DNA from: Actinomycetes bacterium
Lineage (GTDB): Bacteria; Actinomycetota; Actinomycetes; Mycobacteriales; Mycobacteriaceae
Assembly: GCA_023460175.1 (NCBI GenBank)
Contig: JAEWRC010000131.1
Location: 1 to 15,229, forward strand
Length of the DNA: 15,229 bases
Direction: 5' to 3'
Position numbers and translations under genes: made by a program. Under the pieces are notes generated by a model. It was not told the DNA's origin. It searched no databases and was given only the letters and a program-made list of their open reading frames with translations. This document shows, one piece after another, positions 9,301 to 14,951 of this stretch (position 1 is the first letter of the stretch; every line of letters begins with the position of its first letter).

Positions 9301-10775
9301 TCGTCGATGTCGCCGCCGACCTGCTGTCGATGGGCCTGGACAGCATCGTCGCGCTGTCGGTCGTGCAGGCCGCGCGCCGCCGTGGAATTCCGTTGCGGGC
9401 CCGGCTGATGCTCGAATGCGGTTCCATCCGCGAGCTGGCCGCCGCCATCGACGCCGAAGCCGCCGCGCCCGCCGCCGCCGCAGAAGGCGCAACCGACGGT
9501 AGCCCGATCCCGGTGTTGCCCAACGTGCATTGGCTCTACGAGTACGGCTCACCGCGGCGGCTGGCCCAGACCGAGGCGATCCGCCTGCCGCAGGGCACCA
9601 CCGGTGAGCAGCTGCGTGCGGTGCTGGCCGCGATCGTCGCCGGCCACGAGGTGCTGCGCTGCCGGCTCGACCGCGCGACCATGACGCTGGTGCCCGACCC
9701 CGAACCCGCCGAGGTGTTCACCGAGGTCGCCGCCGGCGCCGACCTGGCGGCCACCGTCGTCGAACAGACCGCCACGGCGGTGGAAAGCCTTGACCCGGAA
9801 CGGGGCCGGCTGCTGTCGGCGGTCTGGGTCCGCGAGGACGACGGGCCCGGCGTGTTGGTGCTCACCGCGCACGTGCTCGCGCTCGACCCGGCGTCGTGGC
9901 GCATCCTGATCGGCGAAATCGACGCGGGCTGGCACGCGCTGGCCGACGGGCATCAGCCCGTGGCGGTGCGCGAGCACTCCGGCTACCGGCAGTGGTCGCA
10001 CCGCCTGGGCGAGCGCGCCCTCAAACTCGACACCTGCGAGTTTTGGCTGTCGCAGCTGCGCGGGCCGGACCCCGACCTCGGGACCCGGCGGATCCGCCCG
10101 CAGGCCGACCGCGCCGCGCACCTTCAGGTCAGCCTGTCGATGAGCGGCCGCGAGGTCACCGAACGGCTGGTGGGGTCGTCGGTGCCGATGACCGATCTGC
10201 TGGCCGCCGCGGCCTCGCGGATGGTGACGGCCTGGCGCCGCCGACGCGGGCAGGACACCCCGACCCCGTTGCTGGCGTTGGAAACCCACGGCCGGGCCGA
10301 GACCGTCGTCGACCCCGACGGCAGCACCGACATCGGCGAGACCGTGGGCCTGTTCAGCGCCATCTACCCGGTCCGGGTCGCCCCGGAGCCCGGGTTGCCC
10401 CAGATCCCGGGCGACGGCATCGATTACGGTCTGCTGCGCTACCTGCGCGCCGACACCGGTGCGCAGCTGCGCGAGCACGCCGAGCCGCAGATCATGCTGA
10501 ACTACCTGGGCCGCACCGAGGCGGCCCGCGGCGGGTCGGCCGAACTGGACCGCACCCTGCTCGCCGGCGCCTCGCTGCTGCCGGAGCCGGAACTGGCGGT
10601 GCTGCACGAGCTCACCGTCACCGCCGCGGTGATGCTGGACGCCGCCGACGGGACGCCGGTGCTGGCCACCCAGTGGCGCGCGCTGCCGGACATCTTCACC
10701 GCCGACGACATCACCGTCCTGCAATCGCTGTGGGAGGACGCACTCACCGACGTGGCAAGGGAGGTCGCATCATGA
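6345..10775 (+). CDS. mbtF: MbtF, mycobactin non-ribosomal peptide synthetase (C-A-PCP-epimerase-like)
   Basis: NRPS of 1476 residues, known to add the terminal lysine that becomes the seven-membered cyclic hydroxamate (caprolactam) of mycobactin. Domains: condensation (from residue 19, ALSPLQQGLF; HHIIIDGWS at 149); adenylation (about 480-950; FTSGTTGKPKG at 607, NCYGPTET at 752, YRTGD, invariant Lys945); carrier PCP (MGLDSIV, Ser1000); and from about 1055 an epimerization-type domain recognised by SWRIL, TVGLFSAIYPVRV (1333) and NYLGR (1386). In that last domain the HHxxxD motif reads HVLALD (1176-1181), so the catalytic second His is Val1177. There is no thioesterase. Start GTG at 6345 overlaps the mbtE stop in GTGA, which fixes the start and suggests translational coupling. 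The open frame reaches further upstream, but only inside mbtE. Confidence 0.94.
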   Translation: MTATDQNKGAPAIEDVIALSPLQQGLFSMTTLAGTDADDRPDPYVIAMAADVTGTLDAALLRECAALMLARHPNLRASFFRGNLSRTVQVIPVAVEVPWTERTAADDEEAAALEAAERARPFDLEHGPALRFLLIELPEQRWRLAVMAHHIIIDGWSLPLFVGELITLYRAGGEAAALPNSPRPYRDYIGWLAARDQQASRAVWQRHLAELAGPTLLTPALTDIEPAPGLPRRTEVRLDRAATTALAEAARARRVTLNTLVQMAWAAVLSVFTDRHDVVFGMTVSGRPDELSGVESMVGLFVNTVPLRIALDPRRAVGEQCTALQRTAAELRDHSYLAHNELRGLAGVGELFDTLLVYENFPPGGLVGGGEFTANGATFTPAALESLSHFPVTIAAHLTDGELTVLVETLEGALGPVDEAELGRRVIATAQDLITHWDSPLREVSTLFADEVDRIRAAARTAPAAAAVSGSDGAAGVHLRFAQIAARHPDAVALSHADGELSYAELDRAADRLAAALVARGVAGEAPVAINLPRGPQYVIAMFAVLKAGGMIVPLDPAMPAERIADIIAQSDARVVIDADWPAESPEPPADYRPAQTGPEHAAYAVFTSGTTGKPKGVIGTHGAVLSYAADHAEKVLRPAAARLSRPLRIAHAWSFTFDAAWQPLAGLLDGHSVHIVGDAVQRDADALVDVIDRHGVDLIDTTPSMFAQLYNVGLLTRVPLTVLALGGEAIGIGTWRNIRAACGRTGMTAYNCYGPTETTVEAVVAPIAEHPQPTIGRPTTDTRAQVLDSWLRPVPDGVAGELYLSGAQVTRGYLGRPGETAGRFVADPANPGARMYRTGDVVRRNADGTLQYLGRSDDQVKIRGYRVEPGEITAALLTHPLIQTAHVAVRAHRSGPRLIAYVATGGTELPVAEVRAMLTTRLPRYLVPHRIVVLDELPLTSHGKVDERALAAADGDTDDGPVAKPETETEAALAEVVAELLETPVVDVAADLLSMGLDSIVALSVVQAARRRGIPLRARLMLECGSIRELAAAIDAEAAAPAAAAEGATDGSPIPVLPNVHWLYEYGSPRRLAQTEAIRLPQGTTGEQLRAVLAAIVAGHEVLRCRLDRATMTLVPDPEPAEVFTEVAAGADLAATVVEQTATAVESLDPERGRLLSAVWVREDDGPGVLVLTAHVLALDPASWRILIGEIDAGWHALADGHQPVAVREHSGYRQWSHRLGERALKLDTCEFWLSQLRGPDPDLGTRRIRPQADRAAHLQVSLSMSGREVTERLVGSSVPMTDLLAAAASRMVTAWRRRRGQDTPTPLLALETHGRAETVVDPDGSTDIGETVGLFSAIYPVRVAPEPGLPQIPGDGIDYGLLRYLRADTGAQLREHAEPQIMLNYLGRTEAARGGSAELDRTLLAGASLLPEPELAVLHELTVTAAVMLDAADGTPVLATQWRALPDIFTADDITVLQSLWEDALTDVAREVAS
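10757..10765 (+). promoter_or_regulatory. Strong ribosome binding site for mbtG
   Basis: AAGGGAGGT lies six bases before the ATG at 10772. It is the best Shine-Dalgarno match in the mbt part of the window and sits inside the last codons of mbtF. It settles the mbtG start at the ATGA overlap, against the much longer open frame that extends back into mbtF. Confidence 0.8.
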
Positions 10776-12064
10776 CCGGGACGCTGGCAATCATCGGCGC
10801 CGGACCCAAGGCGGTCGCCGTGGCCGCCAAGGCCGCCGTCCTGCGCGACATGGGCGTCGCGGTTCCCGACGTCGTCGCCGTGGAACGCAGTGCGGTGGCG
10901 GCCAATTGGCAACCGGCCGGCGGCTGGACCGACGGCAACCACCGGTTGGGCACCGGACCGGAGAAGGACGTCGGGTTCCCGTACCGGTCCTCGCTGGTCC
11001 CGCGGCGCAACGGCGAACTCGACGAGCGCATGATGCGCTACAGCTGGCAGTCCTACCTGGTGGCCACCGGGCAGTTCGCCGAATGGATCGATCGCGGCCG
11101 GCCCGCCCCCGCCCACCGCAAGTGGGCGCAGTACCTGAAGTGGGTCGCCGACAACGTCAACATGAACGTGCTGCGCGGCGAGGTCAGCAGCATCGGGGTG
11201 GACGGCCGCCGCTGGGCGCTGGGCACCGACGGCACCACGATCCGGGCCGACGCGATCATGGTCACCGGGCCCGGCCAGCCCGAGAAGTCGATCCTGCCCG
11301 GCAATCCGCGGGTGCTGTCGATCGCCGAGTTCTGGCATCGCGCCGCGGCCCACGAACGCATCAGCGCCGAGCGGGTGGTGGTGATCGGCGGCGGCGAGAC
11401 CGCCGCGGCCATCCTCAACGAGCTTTTCGCGCACCGCGTTTCGACCATCACGGTCATCTCGCCGCAGGTGACGCTGTTCACCCGCGGGGAGGGGTTCTTC
11501 GAGAACACGCTGTTCTCCGACCCCACGCACTGGTCGGGTCTGACGCTGGCCGAGCGCAAGGACGCCATCGCGCGGACCGACCGCGGGGTGTTCTCGGCGC
11601 GGGTGCAGGACGCGCTGCTGGCCGACGACCGGATCCGGCACCTGCGCGGCCGGGTGGCCCACGCGGTGGCCCGCGACGAGCAGATCCGGCTGACGCTGCA
11701 CAGCGACCGCGCCGGCGAGTCGCTGGAGACCGTGCACGGCTTCGACCTGGTGATCGACGGCTCGGGCGCCGACGCGCTGTGGTTCACCGAGCTGTTCAAT
11801 CAGGACGCGCTGGACCTCATCGAGCTGGGGCTCGGCGGCCCGATGACCGGCGACCGGCTGCAGGAGTCGGTCGGCTACGACCTGGCCGTCTCGCACCTGA
11901 CCCCGAAGTTGTTCCTGCCCAACCTGTCCGGACTCAACCAGGGTCCCGGATTCCCGAACCTGAGCTGCCTGGGACTGCTGTCCGACCGGGTGCTGGGCGC
12001 CGACCTGACCGACCACCACGACCGCGCGAGTAGGAGAAGCTATGAGCACCAACCCCTTCGATGA
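10772..12064 (+). CDS. mbtG: MbtG, L-lysine N6-monooxygenase
   Basis: FAD- and NADPH-dependent N-hydroxylase of 430 residues, soluble. It hydroxylates the epsilon nitrogen of the lysine residues, creating the two hydroxamates that bind iron in mycobactin. The N-terminal dinucleotide-binding motif is GAGPKA (residues 9-14), typical of the mycobacterial MbtG branch. A second motif, GGGETA (206-211), is the NADPH site of this flavoprotein family. The C-terminal FLPNLSGLNQGPGFPNLSCLG region is also characteristic of MbtG. Start ATG 10772 overlaps the mbtF stop (ATGA) and has a strong ribosome binding site. The 3' end overlaps mbtH by 23 bases. The length agrees with the M. tuberculosis homologue as I recall it (about 431 residues). 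Family members have been reported to prefer the acylated lysine; which substrate is used here cannot be read from sequence. Confidence 0.93.
   Translation: MTGTLAIIGAGPKAVAVAAKAAVLRDMGVAVPDVVAVERSAVAANWQPAGGWTDGNHRLGTGPEKDVGFPYRSSLVPRRNGELDERMMRYSWQSYLVATGQFAEWIDRGRPAPAHRKWAQYLKWVADNVNMNVLRGEVSSIGVDGRRWALGTDGTTIRADAIMVTGPGQPEKSILPGNPRVLSIAEFWHRAAAHERISAERVVVIGGGETAAAILNELFAHRVSTITVISPQVTLFTRGEGFFENTLFSDPTHWSGLTLAERKDAIARTDRGVFSARVQDALLADDRIRHLRGRVAHAVARDEQIRLTLHSDRAGESLETVHGFDLVIDGSGADALWFTELFNQDALDLIELGLGGPMTGDRLQESVGYDLAVSHLTPKLFLPNLSGLNQGPGFPNLSCLGLLSDRVLGADLTDHHDRASRRSYEHQPLR
12032..12036 (+). promoter_or_regulatory. Ribosome binding site for mbtH
   Basis: AGGAG lies five bases before the mbtH ATG at 12042 and is inside the mbtG reading frame. 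It supports the start despite the 23-base overlap with mbtG. Confidence 0.7.
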
Positions 12065-12254
12065 CGAGAACGGCACCTTCTACGTGCTGGTCAACGACGA
12101 GGAGCAGCACAGCCTGTGGCCGGCGTTCGCCGAGCTGCCGGCCGGCTGGCGCAGCGTGTTCGGTGAGGCCTCGCGGGCCGACTGCCTGGCCTACGTCGAA
12201 CAGAACTGGAGCGACATCCGGCCGCGGACGCTGCGCGAGGCCCTGCGCGGATAG
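12042..12254 (+). CDS. mbtH: MbtH, adenylation-domain chaperone
   Basis: Protein of 70 residues, the founder type of the MbtH-like family. It binds NRPS adenylation domains and is needed for their solubility or activity; here the partners should be MbtE, MbtF and the upstream MbtB. The family signature is complete: NDEEQHSLWP (residues 18-27, with Trp26), PAGW (33-36), CLAYVEQNW (48-56) and DIRPRTL (58-64). The two conserved tryptophans that shape the A-domain contact face (Trp26 and Trp36) are present. It overlaps the end of mbtG and closes the operon. The stop is one base away from the stop of the convergent small gene on the other strand, with no terminator-like hairpin and T tract visible between them. 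Confidence 0.96.
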   Translation: MSTNPFDDENGTFYVLVNDEEQHSLWPAFAELPAGWRSVFGEASRADCLAYVEQNWSDIRPRTLREALRG

Positions 12255-12255
12255 T

Positions 12256-12564
12256 TCAGGCCGGGGCCAGCAGGTCCATGTCGAACAGCCGCGCGTGCAA
12301 GATCGTGCGGTTGCGCAGCGCGGCCCGCACGGCGCGGTGCAGGCCGTCCTCGAGGTAGACGATGCCCTGCCACCGCACGGCGTGCGGGAAAAGATCGCCG
12401 TAGAACGTCGAGTCCTCGGAGAGCAGCCGGTCCAGCGCCAGCACCGTGGTGGTGGTCACCAGCTCGTCGAGGCGGATCTGCCGAGGCGGGATCTTCGACC
12501 AGTCGCGGTGGGTCAGGCCATGGTCGGGGTAGGGCTTCCCGTCCCGGACACCCTTGAAAATCAT
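12256..12564 (-). CDS. Small conserved protein with ParB-like motifs (Rv2375-type)
   Basis: Minus-strand gene for 102 residues, recognised as the conserved hypothetical between mbtH and hrcA in mycobacteria (Rv2375 in M. tuberculosis, from memory). No function is established. Residues 25-35 (IPPRQIRLDEL) and 70-83 (YLEDGLHRAVRAAL) resemble the first beta-strand/helix and the 'DGxHRxxAA' box of the ParB/sulfiredoxin-like nucleotide-binding fold, which is my inference. DNA-binding ParB helix-turn-helix sequence, signal peptide and membrane segments are absent. Start ATG (complement of 12562-12564) has GGAAGA upstream on its strand; an in-frame ATG at 12603 would add 13 residues and is less well spaced. 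Related short actinobacterial proteins are, I believe, sometimes labelled antitoxin-like, but no toxin gene is adjacent. It converges on mbtH and diverges from hrcA. Confidence 0.85.
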   Translation of the reverse strand: MIFKGVRDGKPYPDHGLTHRDWSKIPPRQIRLDELVTTTTVLALDRLLSEDSTFYGDLFPHAVRWQGIVYLEDGLHRAVRAALRNRTILHARLFDMDLLAPA

Positions 12565-12705
12565 TCCAGCGTCGTCTTCCCGTGCATGCCCCCAGCTCGA
12601 CATGGACCCCTTGAGGCTAACCGGTGATCGGCCCCATGAACGGCCCGGATCGTAAAATGGGGCCAACGCCGGTTGGGTACGCGCTACAGAAGGGTGGTTC
12701 CGGGC
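12565..12705. promoter_or_regulatory. Divergent intergenic region between the ParB-like gene and hrcA
   Basis: This 141-base stretch must contain the start signals for both flanking genes. Between the arms of an inverted repeat lies TAAAAT (12653-12658), a possible -10 for hrcA. On the other strand TACGAT (complement of 12649-12654) is a possible -10 for the small gene. Neither has a convincing -35 at 16-18 bases, which is common in mycobacteria. AGAAGGG (12688-12694) is the likely hrcA ribosome binding site. No CIRCE element (TTAGCACTC-N9-GAGTGCTAA) is present. Only a half match (CTTGAGG) to the HspR-binding HAIR element is seen. Confidence 0.35.
12619..12674. repeat. Imperfect inverted repeat upstream of hrcA (possible operator)
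   Basis: Left arm 12619-12637 contains AACCGG followed after five bases by GGCCCCAT. Right arm 12657-12674 contains ATGGGGCC, four bases, then CCGGTT. Both blocks are exact reverse complements (8 bp inner, 6 bp outer), with a 19-base centre. The right inner block overlaps the last bases of the putative hrcA -10 TAAAAT. In RNA the outer stem could extend by a U-G and a C-G pair (12617-12618 with 12675-12676). The symmetric layout in a divergent promoter region suggests a repressor site; a leader hairpin is the alternative if transcription starts upstream. Confidence 0.7.
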
Positions 12706-13749
12706 ATGGGCAGTGCCGATGATCGTCGCTTCGAAGTGCTTCGCGCCATCGTCGCCGACTTCGTGTCGACCAAGGAGCCGATCGGCTCCAAGGCCCTGGT
12801 GGAGCGCCACAATCTCGGGGTCTCGAGCGCCACGATCCGCAACGACATGGCTGTGCTCGAGGCCGAGGGCTACATCGCCCAGCCGCACACCAGCTCCGGG
12901 CGGGTGCCCACCGAGAAGGGCTACCGCGAGTTCGTCGACCGGCTCGACAACGTCAAGCCGATGTCGTCCCCGGAACGCACGGCCATCCTGAACTTCCTGG
13001 AATCCGGCGTCGACCTCGACGACGTGCTGCGTCGCTCGGTGCGGCTGCTGGCGCAGCTGACCCGCCAAGTCGCCGTGGTGCAGTATCCGACGCTGTCGTC
13101 GTCGACGGTGCGGCACATCGAGGTGGTGGCGCTGTCGCCGGCCCGGCTGCTGCTGGTGGTGATCACCGATTCGGGCCGGGTGGATCAGCGCATCGTCGAA
13201 CTCGGCGACGCCATCGACGAACATCAGCTCGGCCAGCTGCGGGACCTGCTCGGCAAGGCCCTCGACGGCAAGAAGATGGCCGCGGCCTCGGTGGCGGTGG
13301 CCGACCTGGCCAGCCAACTCGACGGCACCGGCGGGTTCGGCGACGCCGTCGGCCGCTCGGCGACGGTGCTGCTCGAGTCGCTGGTCGAACACCGTGAGGA
13401 ACGTCTCCTCACCGGCGGGACGGCGAACCTGACGAGCAACACCGCGGACTTCGGCGGCTCGCTGCGCTCGGTGCTCGAGGCACTCGAGGAGCAGGTCGTG
13501 GTGCTCAAGCTGCTGGCCGCCAAGCAGGAGGCCGGCAAGGTCACGGTGCGCATCGGGCACGAGGCGCAGATGGCCTCCGGCACCGAGCAGATGGCCGGGA
13601 CGTCGGTGGTGTCCACGACGTACGGCACAATGGACACGGTCTACGGCGGCATGGGGGTGCTCGGACCCACCCGGATGGATTATCCGGGAACCATCGCCAG
13701 CGTCGCCGCAGTTGCTCTTTACATCGGTGAGGTTTTGGGCACCCGTTAA
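12706..13749 (+). CDS. hrcA: HrcA, heat-inducible transcription repressor
   Basis: DNA-binding repressor of 347 residues that in many bacteria binds CIRCE elements upstream of groE/dnaK genes and responds to GroEL availability. The N-terminal winged helix-turn-helix is clear: EPIGSKALVERHNLGVSSAT (residues 24-43), then IRNDMAVLEAEGYI and the wing HTSSGRVPTEKGYREFVD. The C-terminal hallmark GPTRMDYPGTIASVAAVALY is also present. The length fits the family (about 340-350). Start ATG 12706 gives the conserved MGSADDRRFEVLRAI opening and has AGAAGGG 11 bases upstream; an in-frame TTG at 12673 and GTG at 12694 are less likely. dnaJ2 follows after 41 bases, so the two are probably cotranscribed. No CIRCE is visible in front of hrcA here, so autoregulation, if any, would need another site. 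Confidence 0.96.
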   Translation: MGSADDRRFEVLRAIVADFVSTKEPIGSKALVERHNLGVSSATIRNDMAVLEAEGYIAQPHTSSGRVPTEKGYREFVDRLDNVKPMSSPERTAILNFLESGVDLDDVLRRSVRLLAQLTRQVAVVQYPTLSSSTVRHIEVVALSPARLLLVVITDSGRVDQRIVELGDAIDEHQLGQLRDLLGKALDGKKMAAASVAVADLASQLDGTGGFGDAVGRSATVLLESLVEHREERLLTGGTANLTSNTADFGGSLRSVLEALEEQVVVLKLLAAKQEAGKVTVRIGHEAQMASGTEQMAGTSVVSTTYGTMDTVYGGMGVLGPTRMDYPGTIASVAAVALYIGEVLGTR

Positions 13750-13790
13750 GGGCGCCCGCCCGGCTAGTCAGAGAAGTGTGGGGAACACGA

Positions 13791-14942
13791 GTGGCACGCG
13801 ACTATTACGGTCTGCTCGGCGTGAGCAAGGGCGCCAGTGATGCGGAGCTCAAGCGGGCCTATCGCAAGCTGGCCCGGGAGCTGCATCCCGACGTCAACCC
13901 CGACGAGGAGGCGCAGGCCCGGTTCAAAGAGATCTCGGTGGCCTACGAGGTACTGACGGATCCGGAGAAGCGGCGCATCGTCGACCTCGGCGGTGACCCG
14001 CTGGACAGCGCGGCGGGCAACGGCGCCGGATTCCCGGGCGGCTTCGGCGGCCTCGGCGACGTGTTCGAGGCGTTCTTCGGTGGCGGCACCGCCTCGCGCG
14101 GCCCCGTCGGCCGGGTTCGTCCCGGCTCGGACTCGCTGCTGCGGCTGCGGCTCGATCTCGCCGAGTGCGCGACGGGCGTGACCAAGCAGGTCACCGTCGA
14201 CACCGCGGTGCTGTGCGACCGCTGCCACGGCAAGGGTACCCACGGTGACTCCAAGCCGGCCTCCTGCGACACCTGCGGCGGGCTGGGTGAGGTGTCCAGC
14301 GTGCAGCGGTCGCTGCTGGGCCAGGTGATGACCTCCCGGCCGTGCCCCACCTGCCGTGGGGTCGGCGAGGTGATTCCCGATCCGTGCCACCGCTGCGGCG
14401 GCGACGGCCGGGTGCGGTCCCGCCGGGAGATCAGCGTGAAGATCCCCGCCGGTGTCGGCGACGGCATGCGGGTGCGGCTGGCCGCCCAGGGCGAGGTGGG
14501 CCCCGGCGGCGGCCCGGCCGGCGACCTGTACGTTGAGGTGCACGAGCAGGCCCACGACATCTTCGTCCGCGAGGGCGACCACTTGCACTGCACCGTCGAG
14601 GTGCCGATGGTCGACGCGGCGCTGGGCACCACGGTGGCCGTCGACGACATTCTCGACGGCGCGGTCGAGATCGTCATCCCGCCGGGCACCCAGCCGGACG
14701 CGGTGATCACCCTGCGCGGTCACGGCATGCCGCATCTGCGCTCCGGGGTCCGCGGTGACCTGCACGCGCACGTCGACGTGGTGGTGCCGGCCAAGCTCGA
14801 CCAGGCTGACACCGAGCTGCTGCGCAAGCTCAAGGAGAACCGCGGCCGCGACGTCGCCCAGATCCGCTCGGCCGCCGCGGCCGGTCAGAACAACGGCGGC
14901 GGCATCTTCAGTCGGCTGCGCGAAACCTTCTCCGGCCGCTGA
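13791..14942 (+). CDS. dnaJ2: DnaJ2, type I J-domain co-chaperone
   Basis: Co-chaperone of DnaK, 383 residues, cytoplasmic; stimulates DnaK ATPase and delivers unfolded proteins. J domain at residues 1-65 with HPD at 32-34; Gly/Phe-rich linker at about 72-102 (GFPGGFGGLG, AFFGGG). The zinc-binding domain has four CxxCxGxG repeats starting at Cys142, Cys159, Cys185 and Cys199, all cysteines intact; then the substrate-binding C-terminal region. The match is to the shorter mycobacterial DnaJ2, which sits next to hrcA, not to DnaJ1 of the dnaK operon. GTG 13791 gives the conserved MARDYYGLLGV start with GGGGA six bases upstream; an in-frame GTG at 13776 lacks a spaced ribosome binding site. The gene lies between hrcA and rsmE in what looks like one operon. 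Confidence 0.96.
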   Translation: MARDYYGLLGVSKGASDAELKRAYRKLARELHPDVNPDEEAQARFKEISVAYEVLTDPEKRRIVDLGGDPLDSAAGNGAGFPGGFGGLGDVFEAFFGGGTASRGPVGRVRPGSDSLLRLRLDLAECATGVTKQVTVDTAVLCDRCHGKGTHGDSKPASCDTCGGLGEVSSVQRSLLGQVMTSRPCPTCRGVGEVIPDPCHRCGGDGRVRSRREISVKIPAGVGDGMRVRLAAQGEVGPGGGPAGDLYVEVHEQAHDIFVREGDHLHCTVEVPMVDAALGTTVAVDDILDGAVEIVIPPGTQPDAVITLRGHGMPHLRSGVRGDLHAHVDVVVPAKLDQADTELLRKLKENRGRDVAQIRSAAAAGQNNGGGIFSRLRETFSGR

Positions 14943-14951
14943 CACCGGAGG

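Noticed and set aside
12565..12705. CIRCE or HAIR heat-shock operator before hrcA
   Set aside because: No TTAGCACTC/GAGTGCTAA pair is present. CTTGAGG at about 12610 is only a half match to HAIR with no partner at the right distance.
12256..13560. Long minus-strand frame of 434 codons ending in the ParB-like protein
   Set aside because: Only the last ~102 codons look like protein; the rest is antisense to hrcA with shadow-type composition. The ATG at 12562-12564 is the natural start.
13750..13757. GGGCGCCC palindrome just after the hrcA stop as a terminator
   Set aside because: It has no loop, no T tract, and dnaJ2 begins 41 bases on in the same direction; chance palindromes of G/C are frequent at this base composition.
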